Source: Halostella salina
GTDB taxonomy: Archaea > Halobacteriota > Halobacteria > Halobacteriales > Natronoarchaeaceae
Assembly: GCF_003675855.1 (NCBI RefSeq)
Contig: NZ_RCIH01000006.1
Span: 62,001-126,000 of the forward strand
Reading direction: 5' to 3'
Length of the DNA stretch: 64,000 bases
Shown piece by piece: positions 54,133 through 62,282 of the stretch; within the stretch, counting starts at the first letter, position 1, and every line of letters starts with the position of its first letter. The notes below the pieces were generated by a model. That model saw only the letters and a list, made by a program, of their open reading frames with translations, was not told the origin of the DNA and searched no databases. The position numbers were made by a program, and so were the translations under genes.

Positions 54133-55040
54133 TGGCCGCCGAACGCGACGACGCGAGCTGGTTCGGTTCCTCGAACACGACCGGCTACTGGAAGGGGCGG
54201 CTGTTCGAGTTCGGCTGTCTCGCCGCGACGCTGTTCGGGATCCTGATGGTCCTCGCGCTGCTGGCGTACGTGTTCATCGACGCGTTCGCGCTGTTCGAAC
54301 CCCAACCGGCGTGGCTCGACATCGGCTTCCTCACGAGCGCCCACTCGCGGTTCCCGGAGCGGGCGGGCATCTTCCCCGCGCTGGTCGGGTCGGTGATGAT
54401 GATGCTCGTGATCGCGCTGTCGGCGTTCCCCGTCGGCGTCGGCGCGGCCATCTACCTGGAGGAGTACGCGCCGGACAACCGGATCACGTCGCTCATCGAG
54501 GTGAACATCGGAAACCTCGCCGGCGTTCCCTCCGTCGTGTACGGACTGCTCGGCCTGGCGGTGTTCGTCCGCTTCGGCGGGCTGGGCAGCGGGACGGTCG
54601 TCGTCGGCGGGTTCACCGTCGGCCTGCTCATCCTCCCCATCGTCATCATCTCGGCGCAGGAGGCGATCCGCGGCGTGCCCGATTCGATGCGGCAGGCGTC
54701 CTACGGGATGGGCGCGACGCGCTGGCAGACGGTCCGGCGGGTCGTCCTCCCCGAGGCGCTGCCGGGCATCCTCACCGGCACGATCCTCGCGCTCGGCCGG
54801 GCGATCGGGGAGACGGCACCGCTGATCATGGTCGGCGTCGCGACGACCGTGTTCAGCCCGCCGAGCGGCTTCTTCGACAGGTTCAGCGCAATGCCGATGC
54901 AGATCTACTCGTGGGTCGAGTACCCCTCCGAGGCGTTCCAGTACGGCGTAATGGCGGCCGGCGTCGTCACCCTGCTGGTGATCCTGCTGGCGATGAACGC
55001 GAGCGCGATACTCATCCGGAACCGATACGAGCGGCGATAA
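54132..55040 (+). CDS. pstA: Phosphate ABC transporter permease PstA
   Basis: 302 residues with six helices. Conserved YLEEYAPDNRITSLIEVNIG and the cytoplasmic loop DSMRQASYGMGATRWQTVRR are PstA features, GSVMMMLVIAL an inner helix. Six bases before pstB. Confidence 0.94.
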   Translation: MAAERDDASWFGSSNTTGYWKGRLFEFGCLAATLFGILMVLALLAYVFIDAFALFEPQPAWLDIGFLTSAHSRFPERAGIFPALVGSVMMMLVIALSAFPVGVGAAIYLEEYAPDNRITSLIEVNIGNLAGVPSVVYGLLGLAVFVRFGGLGSGTVVVGGFTVGLLILPIVIISAQEAIRGVPDSMRQASYGMGATRWQTVRRVVLPEALPGILTGTILALGRAIGETAPLIMVGVATTVFSPPSGFFDRFSAMPMQIYSWVEYPSEAFQYGVMAAGVVTLLVILLAMNASAILIRNRYERR

Positions 55041-55046
55041 CCACCC

Positions 55047-55916
55047 ATGTCACAGGAACAATCAACGAACGCCGACCCCGACTCCGACGACGACGCGATC
55101 ATCTCGCCGAGTCCCGGGTCCGAGGCGGTCGGCACCGATGGGCGAACCGACGCGGCACAGAACACCCGAACGGTCATCGAATCGCGCGACTTGAGCGTCT
55201 TCTACGGCGACGAGCGGGCGCTTCAGGACATCGACATCGACATCCCGGCCGAGCAGGTGACGGCGATCATCGGCCCCTCTGGCTGCGGGAAGTCGACGTT
55301 CCTGCGGTGTATCAACCGCATGAACGACCTCGTCGACTCGGCCCGGATCGAGGGCGACCTGCTGTTCGAGGGGAAGAACGTGTACGACGACGACGTCGAC
55401 CCCGTCGTCCTCCGGCGGCGGATCGGGATGGTGTTTCAGGCACCGAACCCGTTCCCCAAGAGCATCTACGACAACGTCGCCTACGGCCTCCGGCTGCAGG
55501 ACGACACCGACAACCTCGACGAGCGCGTCGAGACCGCGCTCAGGCGGGCGGCGCTGTGGGGCGAGGTCAAGGACCGACTCGACGAGAGCGCGCTGGACCT
55601 CTCGGGCGGCCAGCAACAGCGCCTCTGCATCGCGCGGGCCATCGCGCCCGACCCGGACGTGCTCCTGATGGACGAGCCGGCGAGCGCGCTGGACCCCGTC
55701 GCCACCTCCCAGATCGAGGACCTCATCGACGAACTGGCCGAGGAGTACACCGTCGTCATCGTCACGCACAACATGCAGCAGGCGGCCCGCATCTCCGACA
55801 AGACGGCCGTGTTCCTCACCGGCGGCGAACTCGTCGAGTTCGACGACACGAACAAAGTGTTCGAGAACCCGGAACACCAGCGCGTCGAAGACTACATCAC
55901 GGGGAAGTTCGGATAG
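55047..55916 (+). CDS. pstB: Phosphate ABC transporter ATPase PstB
   Basis: 289 residues. Walker [10 protein letters not shown] at 76-84, signature LSGGQQQR near 185, Walker [14 protein letters not shown], and the switch His in [10 protein letters not shown]. An acidic 45-residue N-terminal extension precedes the ABC domain. Six bases before phoU. Confidence 0.96.
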   Translation: MSQEQSTNADPDSDDDAIISPSPGSEAVGTDGRTDAAQNTRTVIESRDLSVFYGDERALQDIDIDIPAEQVTAIIGPSGCGKSTFLRCINRMNDLVDSARIEGDLLFEGKNVYDDDVDPVVLRRRIGMVFQAPNPFPKSIYDNVAYGLRLQDDTDNLDERVETALRRAALWGEVKDRLDESALDLSGGQQQRLCIARAIAPDPDVLLMDEPASALDPVATSQIEDLIDELAEEYTVVIVTHNMQQAARISDKTAVFLTGGELVEFDDTNKVFENPEHQRVEDYITGKFG

Positions 55917-55922
55917 GTCCGT

Positions 55923-56600
55923 ATGGCCCGGAAGAACTATCAGGAGCAACTCGACGAGCTGGAAGAGGACGTCCTCTACATGAGCGAGGTCGTCCTCGAA
56001 CGCCTGCGCAAGTCCCTCGACGCCCTCGAACAGAAGGACGAGGACATGGCCTGGGAGGTCATCGACGGCGACGACGAAATAAACCGGATGTACCTGAACC
56101 TTGAGCAGGACTGCATCGACCTGCTCGCGCTCCAGCAGCCGGTCGCCAGCGACCTCCGCTTCATCGCCGCGACGTTCAAGATCATCACCGACCTCGAACG
56201 CGTCGGCGACCTGGCGACCAACATCGGCGAGTACACGCTCGACGCGAACCAGGACGTGTTCCCCGAGGTCGACGTCCAGGAGATCGGGACCGTCACGATG
56301 GACATGCTGGAGGAGTCGATGGACGCCTACGCCAGCGAGGACACCGAGCTGTGCCGAGAGATCGCGGCTGCCGACGACGACCTCGACGCGCTCTGTGAGC
56401 GGGCCAGCGAGACGGTCGTCCGCGACCTGATCGAGCGCGAACTCGACTCCGTCGAGGACGGCGACGTCGAGCGCCTCCTGCAGGACGTGTCGCGGCTGCT
56501 GCTCACCATCCGCGACCTCGAACGCGTCGGGGACCACGCGGTCAACATCTGCGCCCGGACGCTGTACATGGTCGAGAACGACGACGAACTGATCTACTGA
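55923..56600 (+). CDS. phoU: Phosphate signalling protein PhoU
   Basis: 225 residues with two three-helix bundles; the motifs KIITDLERVGDLATNIGEYT and TIRDLERVGDHAVNICARTL are the conserved metal-binding helices. It restrains Pst uptake and links it to signalling. Last gene of the operon; its stop abuts the next gene's stop. Confidence 0.95.
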   Translation: MARKNYQEQLDELEEDVLYMSEVVLERLRKSLDALEQKDEDMAWEVIDGDDEINRMYLNLEQDCIDLLALQQPVASDLRFIAATFKIITDLERVGDLATNIGEYTLDANQDVFPEVDVQEIGTVTMDMLEESMDAYASEDTELCREIAAADDDLDALCERASETVVRDLIERELDSVEDGDVERLLQDVSRLLLTIRDLERVGDHAVNICARTLYMVENDDELIY

Positions 56601-57161
56601 TTACGCCGCATCGTCGGGGACCGCCGCTTTCTCGAACCGCCACGTCGTCTCCGAGCGCCACGTCGGGGCGTCGACCCCAGGCAGCGTCCGGAGGCGCGAC
56701 CTGACCATCGACCACCAGGCGTCGGCGTCGTCGTACCCCGCGGAGTGGGCCGGAAACAGTTCCGCGGCGAACGTCGACTCCTCGACCGGCGCTTCGGCCG
56801 CGAGGAGGTCGTAGGCCGCGCGGACGGCGGTGCGCCGCCAGTCCCGCATCATGTCGCTCGTCCCCGGCACGTCGAGTTCCGCGATGGCGTCGGCGGGCGA
56901 CTGGCCGCCCGGGTCGTCGTCGGGACCGAACGCCGTCACCGGCCGGAACCAGAGCGTCACGTCCCCGTCGACGGTCTTTCGCCGAACGCGGCCCTCGTCG
57001 ACGAGTCTCGACAGTTCCGCCCGGGCGGTCTGCTCGGAGACGCCCGCCTCGTCCGCGACCGTCGCGGCGGTCACCGGCGTCGCCCCCTCGAACGCCCCCA
57101 GCAGTCGGTCCTCGGAGACCCCTTCGACGTACCCCCACTGGCGCTCGTCCTCGCCGCTCAT
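56601..57161 (-). CDS. Winged-helix regulatory protein, haloarchaeal
   Basis: 186 residues. VTAATVADEAGVSEQTARAE and LSRLVDEGRVRRKTVDGDVT form a winged helix in the first half; the second half has a helical WRRTAVRAAYDLLAAEAPVE region and no metal motif. It is convergent with phoU. The effector is unknown. Confidence 0.8.
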   Translation of the reverse strand: MSGEDERQWGYVEGVSEDRLLGAFEGATPVTAATVADEAGVSEQTARAELSRLVDEGRVRRKTVDGDVTLWFRPVTAFGPDDDPGGQSPADAIAELDVPGTSDMMRDWRRTAVRAAYDLLAAEAPVEESTFAAELFPAHSAGYDDADAWWSMVRSRLRTLPGVDAPTWRSETTWRFEKAAVPDDAA

Positions 57162-57263
57162 GCGACGCGGTAGGGGTGGCTACGGTTTGGTTCTTTCCGA
57201 TCGGTGACTTGACCTAAAGCATTTGGCACCCCGCTTTTCCGCCCGTCTCACGTTCCGACCCAC

Positions 57264-57614
57264 ATGGTCGAAACCGACTCACCCCGGCGGATCACCCGAA
57301 CCGCCGGCGACGGCGACGACATCCGCCTGAACGCCGTGTTCGACGCGCTCGCCGACGAGCGACGGCGACGAGTGCTCCGCTGCCTCCGGGATGACGACCC
57401 CCCGGTTCCGGTCGAGTCGATCGCGCGGTCGCTGCGGGACGAGGTCGGGGACGACGAGCGGACGCTGGAAGCCAGCCTGCATCATCGTGACCTCCCGCGG
57501 CTCGACGACAGCGGCGTCATCTCGTACGACCGGGAGACGAACTGCGTCGTCGACTGCGACCGGATCGACGCGGTCCAGCCGTATCTCGACACCGCGCTAC
57601 GGATGGAGCGCTAG
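57264..57614 (+). CDS. Haloarchaeal HTH-like protein (DUF7344-like)
   Basis: 116 residues. FDALADERRRRVLRCLRDDD then DERTLEASLHHRDLPRLDDS and a short wing VISYDRETNCVV are the pattern of the abundant haloarchaeal small HTH proteins, which resemble half an ArsR regulator. The stop overlaps that of kptA by four bases, convergent. Target unknown. Confidence 0.8.
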   Translation: MVETDSPRRITRTAGDGDDIRLNAVFDALADERRRRVLRCLRDDDPPVPVESIARSLRDEVGDDERTLEASLHHRDLPRLDDSGVISYDRETNCVVDCDRIDAVQPYLDTALRMER

Positions 57615-58264
57615 CGGACGGTCAGATACGCCGGCGGCACGCCGTCGGTCGTGTACGTCTCCCGTCCGCGCTTCGTGATCCGGTGGTCGTCCGCCGCCAT
57701 CGCCGCGGCGTCGACCAGCAGGACCGCCGGGTCTGACGCGTGCCGCTCGCCGACCGACCGCGCTGCGTCCGGTGTCCCGGAAAGGTGGACGGCCTGCCGA
57801 CCCATCGGCCGTAGCCCCTCGGAGAGGATGGCGTCGACGTTCGCCGGGTCGGTGCCGTGGTACAGTTCGTCCGGCACCGGCGCGTCGGTCGGCTCCAGCG
57901 ACACGTCGACCGAATGCCCGTACGCTGCCCGGATCCGGTCGCCGTCGCGCTCGAAGCGCCTCTTCGGGTCCGTCGCGACGACGCCAGCGAGGGCCGCGGC
58001 GTCGGCCCACCCGTACTGTTCGGTCACCGCCGCAACCAGAGCGTCGTAGTCGGTCCAGCCGGCGTCGTCAAGCGACAGCCCGGCGTCCTCCGGAAAGTGT
58101 CTGAGCGCGCCGCTGACGAACTTCGAGAGCCGCCGCCGGCGCTCGGCGTCGAGCACGTGGTCGCCGGCGTCGCCGCAGTCGGGACACTCCGCCGCCGCGA
58201 AACAGCCGTGTTCCGGACAGCGGCGCACGTCGTTCACGCCGGGCCGTTGGCCGTCGACCGGCAA
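57611..58264 (-). CDS. kptA: RNA 2'-phosphotransferase (KptA/Tpt1)
   Basis: 217 residues. An N-terminal zinc knuckle (RRCPEHGCF and ECPDCGD) precedes the Tpt1 domain: LSKFVSGALRHFPEDAGLSL, RRFERDGDRIRAAYGHSVDV and ELYHGTDPANVDAILSEGLR, with the active Arg, His, Arg and Glu in family positions. In yeast it removes the 2'-phosphate left by tRNA splicing using NAD. Archaeal tRNA ligation does not leave that phosphate, so the true substrate is open. Confidence 0.92.
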   Translation of the reverse strand: MPVDGQRPGVNDVRRCPEHGCFAAAECPDCGDAGDHVLDAERRRRLSKFVSGALRHFPEDAGLSLDDAGWTDYDALVAAVTEQYGWADAAALAGVVATDPKRRFERDGDRIRAAYGHSVDVSLEPTDAPVPDELYHGTDPANVDAILSEGLRPMGRQAVHLSGTPDAARSVGERHASDPAVLLVDAAAMAADDHRITKRGRETYTTDGVPPAYLTVR

Positions 58265-58329
58265 AAGCGCGGCGGGCGTGTCCGACGCTCGACACGGGGA
58301 GTTACCGGGGTCGCCGTCGTAGGTCGGCC

Positions 58330-58539
58330 ATGCGCCTCGGACGACCGACGCGAACGGCCGACGCCGACGAGTCCTGCCCGGCGTGTGACAGCCGGAACGT
58401 GACCCGTCGGGGAGAGGAACGGGAGACGTTCGACAACGGGCAGACCGTCGTCAAGCGCGAACACTACTCCTGTGACGACTGCGACGCCAGCTGGTGGGCG
58501 GACGTGTGGCCCGACGACCGGGTGTACGTCGGCGGGTAG
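58330..58539 (+). CDS. Small zinc-ribbon protein (69 residues)
   Basis: Two Cys pairs, Cys16/Cys19 (SCPACDS) and Cys48/Cys51 (SCDDCDA), with a strand-rich stretch TFDNGQTVVKREHY between, form one zinc ribbon. WWADVWPDDRVYVGG follows. The protein is divergent from kptA. No partner is known. Confidence 0.75.
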   Translation: MRLGRPTRTADADESCPACDSRNVTRRGEERETFDNGQTVVKREHYSCDDCDASWWADVWPDDRVYVGG

Positions 58540-58597
58540 CGACGGCGGCCGACCGCCGGCCGAAACTGCTACGACTGGCGAACGAGTCGTCGACGAC

Positions 58598-59077
58598 GTG
58601 ACGCGGGACGGACCCCGAGACGAGTCGGTTACCGTGTTCGTTCGCCCGAAGGGCTACGTGGCCGACGAGCCCGTGATCCGCCGGATCGGCGACCGCGACT
58701 GCTACCTCGGCAACGCGCTCGCCGCCGACCCCGACGCGCACGACCGCTCGTTCGACTTCGTCCTCTCGACGACCGCCGAGGAACTGCCGCTCACGACTCA
58801 CCACCGACCGCTGATCGACGGTCGGGGCAACGAGTGGGCCGCGTTCGAGGCTGCGGTCGACACCGCCCGACGGCTCTACCGCCGGGACGGGTCGCTGCTG
58901 GTCAACTGCAAGGCCGGCGTCTCGCGGAGCGCCACGCTCATCGCCGCGACGCTCGCTGCCGAGGAGGGCCGGGAGTTTCGCGACGCGCTCGGGGTCGTGC
59001 AGGACGCTCGTCCCTACGCGATGCCGAACCCGGCGCTCCACGAGTTGGCGGTGGTGTATCTGGCGGCGCGGTCGTAA
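58598..59077 (+). CDS. Dual-specificity protein phosphatase family protein
   Basis: 159 residues from the GTG at 58598. The phosphate loop is CKAGVSR (Cys104 to Arg110), inside HVNCKAGVSRSATLIAA-like context (VNCKAGVSRSATL), and the Asp of the general acid is in LIDGRGNEW. This is the cysteine-dependent DSP fold. Start choice is weak: the frame is open back to 58472 inside the previous gene. Substrate could be phosphotyrosine or an RNA end. Confidence 0.82.
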   Translation: MTRDGPRDESVTVFVRPKGYVADEPVIRRIGDRDCYLGNALAADPDAHDRSFDFVLSTTAEELPLTTHHRPLIDGRGNEWAAFEAAVDTARRLYRRDGSLLVNCKAGVSRSATLIAATLAAEEGREFRDALGVVQDARPYAMPNPALHELAVVYLAARS

Positions 59078-59084
59078 CGGACGG

Positions 59085-59394
59085 TTCCGGGGAGAGGCTC
59101 CGAACCACGGAAAGACTCGCTTCGCTCGCCTTTCCCGCCGCACGCTCGCTGGCGCTCGCGTGCGACCTTCGGGTTCTCCGCCCCTCCCGGGCATTTCACG
59201 GCGTCGCCACTCACACGAGGTTCGTGGCAGGTGAAAATGCCCGGGGAGGGCGTCCGAACTGCCGGGAGAGCTTCGCTCTCCCGTACTCTCGTTCGCTCGT
59301 CCCTCGCTCACGAGAGCCTGCGGGTTCGTCGCCGTTTTCCGACGACGATTCGACACGCGTCGCTCACACGAGGTTCGCGACGGTGGTAGAATCA
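59085..59394 (-). repeat. tRNA-Met tail array
   Basis: A 310-bp gene-free stretch downstream of tRNA-Met, read on the minus strand. It holds a near-copy of the tRNA 3' end at 59238-59260 (TGCCCGGGGAGGGC forward), a worn copy at 59085-59106, and an inverted copy at 59173-59199. Hairpins GTCGC/GCGAC (59359-59381) and GCCAC/GTGGC (59206-59228) share the loop TCACACGAGGTTC. A further hairpin GGGAGAG/CTCTCCC is at 59264-59282. Confidence 0.8.
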
Positions 59395-59545
59395 TGCCCG
59401 GGGAGGGCTCCGAACCCTCGATCTCCGCATGTCCCAGGTTCGAGGCTCGGCGGGCCTCAGGGACACGGAGAGCTTCCAAGGCGGTACCGCACCGAATCTC
59501 AGAACCCTATGAGTGCGGCGCTATGTCCAGCTAAGCCACCCGGGC
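59395..59545 (-). tRNA. Elongator tRNA-Met(CAT) with 77-nt intron
   Basis: Minus strand: acceptor GCCCGGG pairs with CCCGGGC, T-arm GAGGG-TTCGGAG-CCCTC, anticodon stem CCGCA/TGCGG with loop CTCATAA once the intron is removed. Exon 1 ends at 59508 and exon 2 begins at 59430, so the intron is 59431-59507, at the canonical 37/38 site, removed by the archaeal splicing endonuclease. Discriminator A. Confidence 0.93.
59431..59507 (-). other. tRNA-Met intron
   Basis: 77 nt, between A37 and A38. Its ends (GGGTTC on the 5' side, GAACCTGGGAC on the 3' side) can form the bulge-helix-bulge needed for splicing. Haloarchaeal tRNA-Met introns of about this size are known; I see no C/D or H/ACA box that I can defend. 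Confidence 0.85.
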
Positions 59546-59571
59546 TCGTTCCCTCGTAGTCCGCTGGTAGC

Positions 59572-59580
59572 CTTTAAACT
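59572..59580 (-). promoter_or_regulatory. TATA box of tRNA-Met
   Basis: Minus-strand AGTTTAAAGG region, about 28 bp before the tRNA start. Confidence 0.6.
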
Positions 59581-59649
59581 TCTCATATCCGGCGACGGGT
59601 TCGGGGCGTGGCCCACGGTTTTATGACACGTCCTGCGAACACTACGGGC

Positions 59650-60681
59650 ATGGACGTTCCCGGTATCGTGGAGTCTACGCTCGGCGACGAGAGCGTCGCC
59701 GCCCGGGTGTCGATCGGCGGCGAGGACGAACTGTTCGTGACGCCGACGCGGACGCTTATCTACCGAGCGGACGGGCTCCTGAGCGACGAGACGGTCAACG
59801 AGTACCCGCACGACGCCGAGCGGCTGAGCCTCTCGGAGGGTCGCCGGAAGACGAAGATCCAGCTGGAGTACGCCATCGACGGCGAGCGCGAGTTCACGCT
59901 TCCGTCGGCGGAGGCCGACCAGGCGCTCCACCCCGTGCTGGCGGGCGTGATGAACGCGAGCGGCGTCACCGACCCCGGGGAGTCGGTGAACCAGACGTTC
60001 CGGTTCAGCGAGCTGACGCTCGTGATCACCAGCGACCGCCTCGTCAAGCACGTCGGCGAGGTCGTCTGGGACGAGGACTACGAGGAGTACCGCTTCGAGG
60101 ACGTGACAGGCCTCGACTTCGAGGAGGGCAGCGTCGCCACCCAGATCGTGCTGGAGGTCAACGGTCGTCCGCAGCGCATCAAGGCACCGAACGACAGCAT
60201 CGACGAGGTGCGCCAGCGGCTCGTCGAGGCGCTGTGTTCGTACTACGACGTGGCGAGCGAGGCGGCGCTGGCGGAGGCGCTGGCTCCCGACGACGACGCC
60301 GAGGAGCGGGCGGCCAGCGACGAGATGGACTTCGGCGAGGGCGTCGACCCGCTCGACGCCGACCCGCCGTCGGTCGACGAGGGGGGCCAGGAGGCGTCGT
60401 CCGACGACGGCGACGACGCCGGCGAGTCAGCCCGGGTCGGGACCGTCGCGTCGAGCGAGGGGACTACCACGGCCGACGACGACGACGCGGACGACGAGTT
60501 CGACGAGGCGGGGTTCCAGCCGGCCGACGCGGACGGCGATGATGGCGACGACACCGAGACCGCCGACCTCGCCGCGGAGATCGCCGACCTCCGCGAGACC
60601 GTCGAGACGCAGAACGAACTGTTGGAACAGCAGCAGGCGACCATCGAACAGCTGATCGAGGAGCTCAGCCGCGGTCGCTGA
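59650..60681 (+). CDS. Haloarchaeal protein with C-terminal coiled coil (DUF7115-like)
   Basis: 343 residues. The first 190 form two similar beta-rich halves, each with strands like ELFVTPTRTLIYRADGLLSD and LTLVITSDRLVKHVGEVVWD, reminiscent of PH-like domains. Then an acidic, disordered stretch (about 220-300), and a final coiled coil (AAEIADLRETVETQNELLEQ). TTTTATG 27 bp before the ATG supports this start and a leaderless transcript. Function unknown. Confidence 0.78.
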   Translation: MDVPGIVESTLGDESVAARVSIGGEDELFVTPTRTLIYRADGLLSDETVNEYPHDAERLSLSEGRRKTKIQLEYAIDGEREFTLPSAEADQALHPVLAGVMNASGVTDPGESVNQTFRFSELTLVITSDRLVKHVGEVVWDEDYEEYRFEDVTGLDFEEGSVATQIVLEVNGRPQRIKAPNDSIDEVRQRLVEALCSYYDVASEAALAEALAPDDDAEERAASDEMDFGEGVDPLDADPPSVDEGGQEASSDDGDDAGESARVGTVASSEGTTTADDDDADDEFDEAGFQPADADGDDGDDTETADLAAEIADLRETVETQNELLEQQQATIEQLIEELSRGR

Positions 60682-60717
60682 CCGCGGAACGCGGTTCGAA
60701 ACCGGTTCTCCGGCCGC

Positions 60718-61071
60718 TCACTCCCGGCCGGTCACTTTCCGGATGCAGGAGCTGCCGAACGGGCCCACTTCGCCCGATTCGAACCGGATGAAGTGCCCGG
60801 TCGACAGCCCCGCGCCGCAGCGCTCGCAGGTAAACTCGCCTTCCTTCTGCACGACCTGCCGCTCGAACCGGACGAACGCGCCGCCCGACGGACGGATGAT
60901 CCCCTCTTCGCGCTCGATGACGCCGCGTTTCTCGGCCTCGTCGAGGATCGTCCGCGTGAGCGTCGGGTTCGTCGTTATCGTCTCGACCCGGTCGACGGCC
61001 TCGGCGACTGTGAGCTCCTCGTGCTCCAGGTTTCGCAGGAGTTCGACGCCGAGTTCGACCGTCTCGTCCAT
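60718..61071 (-). CDS. DUF5830-like protein with zinc ribbon
   Basis: 117 residues. A winged-helix-like N-terminus (LRNLEHEELTVAEAVDRVET, TRTILDEAEKRGVIEREEG) is followed by a Cys-based zinc ribbon (FTCERCGAGL and FGSSCIRKVTGRE). ATG at 61071 preferred; the frame is open upstream without a good start. Probably a DNA or RNA binder; unproved. Confidence 0.8.
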   Translation of the reverse strand: MDETVELGVELLRNLEHEELTVAEAVDRVETITTNPTLTRTILDEAEKRGVIEREEGIIRPSGGAFVRFERQVVQKEGEFTCERCGAGLSTGHFIRFESGEVGPFGSSCIRKVTGRE

Positions 61072-61154
61072 CGGTATCGGGTCGCCGCGCGACGCCCTTA
61101 ACCGTTGCCCGACGACCACAAAGGGTTCGTAGGAGGCAGCCGAACCGGCGAGCG

Positions 61155-61811
61155 ATGCCGGAGTTCGACCGTCGCACCGTCGCCGGAGCCGCCGTCCTCG
61201 GCGCGGTCGTCGCCGCCAGTCTCCTCTCGTCGCCGGCGACGGCTATCGACGCGGCCGAGCGAGCGGCGGCCGACCCGCTCCTGTTCGGCGTCCTCCTTCT
61301 CGGACTCTACCTCGTCCGGCCCTTCCTCGCGTGGCCGACGACGCTGGTCGCCATCGTCGCCGGCTACGGCTACGGCGTCGCGGTCGGCGTCCCCGTCGCG
61401 CTCGCCGGGGCCGTCCTCACCTCGATGCCGCCGTTCCTCGGCGTCCGCTGGATGGCCGGCGGGGAGGGGTTCTGGGGTCGCCTCGGCGACGCCGGCGACC
61501 GCTTCTTCGGGTCGACCGGCCACGTCCGCGGCGTCACCGCCGCGCGCCTGCTTCCGATCCCGGCCGACGCCGTCACCTGCACCGCGGCGGCCAGCGGCGT
61601 GTCGCTGCCGGCCTTCGCCGTCGGCACCGTGTTCGGGGAACTCCCCTGGACCGTCGCGGCGGTGCTGCTCGGCAGCTCCGCCGAGTCGATCGCCGCGCGC
61701 GGCCTCGGGGAGGTCGGCCTCCCGCTGGTCGCCGCCTGTCTCGTCGCGGCCGCGGTACTGCTCGCTGGCCCGGCGTACCAGTACTTCGGCCGGCCGGGCG
61801 TGCCGTCCTGA
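61155..61811 (+). CDS. TVP38/TMEM64 (VTT/DedA-like) membrane protein
   Basis: 218 residues with hydrophobic segments near 10-30, 42-62, 63-90, 160-180 and 188-210. The VTT signature is AVTC and RLLPIPADAVTCTAAASGVS, with re-entrant-loop like PFLAWPTTLVAIVAGYGYG. Members move lipids across membranes. No partner gene adjacent. Confidence 0.85.
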   Translation: MPEFDRRTVAGAAVLGAVVAASLLSSPATAIDAAERAAADPLLFGVLLLGLYLVRPFLAWPTTLVAIVAGYGYGVAVGVPVALAGAVLTSMPPFLGVRWMAGGEGFWGRLGDAGDRFFGSTGHVRGVTAARLLPIPADAVTCTAAASGVSLPAFAVGTVFGELPWTVAAVLLGSSAESIAARGLGEVGLPLVAACLVAAAVLLAGPAYQYFGRPGVPS

Positions 61812-61994
61812 TCAGGGGTCTAACTGGCAGGCTGCACCCTGTACGAGGTCGTTCTCCTCGATATAGGCGGACAGGCACGCGTAGTTACAGAACCGCCCGG
61901 CGGCCTCGCGGTCGCCGCCCTCGCCCAGCTCCTCGACGAACACCGGGTCGTGCTCGTACACGTTGGCGTCGCAGTACGTGCAGGCGTTGGTCAC
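61812..61994 (-). CDS. Small treble-clef zinc protein (60 residues)
   Basis: Cys5/Cys8 (ACTYCDAN) and Cys36/Cys40 (FCNYACLSAYIEEND), the spacing of MYM/TRASH-type treble clefs. Nothing else in the protein except an acidic hairpin (ELGEGGDRE). It ends beside the stop of the VTT gene, convergent. Confidence 0.8.
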   Translation of the reverse strand: MTNACTYCDANVYEHDPVFVEELGEGGDREAAGRFCNYACLSAYIEENDLVQGAACQLDP

Positions 61995-62062
61995 ACCGGG
62001 CGGTGCACGCGAACGGGTACATACTTTCTCCCGCGGAGCAGTCCGCGGAGCGGTTGGCGTAC

Positions 62063-62197
62063 TCAGTTCCAGAACGTGTCGCTACAGTCCATCACGACGC
62101 CGTGCTGCGGGCAGACGTACTTGCAGTGCCGCCGGTACATGGGCGTGTCACACTGCGGACAGGGCCGACCGCCGTCGCCGCTCGCGCCGTCACTCAT
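62063..62197 (-). CDS. HVO_2523-like small zinc protein (44 residues)
   Basis: Cys13/Cys16 (RPCPQCDTP), Cys25 and Cys29, ending with QHGVVMDCSDTFWN. The MYRRHCKYVCPQHG block is strongly conserved in haloarchaea. Too short for most gene finders. Together with 61812 and 58330 it makes three tiny zinc proteins in 4 kb. Confidence 0.82.
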   Translation of the reverse strand: MSDGASGDGGRPCPQCDTPMYRRHCKYVCPQHGVVMDCSDTFWN

Positions 62198-62282
62198 CGT
62201 CCCGGCGTTGTGCGGCCAGCGTGCTAAGTGCTTCGAGACATGGAGTCGGGCGCACGAAAACGGAGACGCGGCGTCGGTTACC

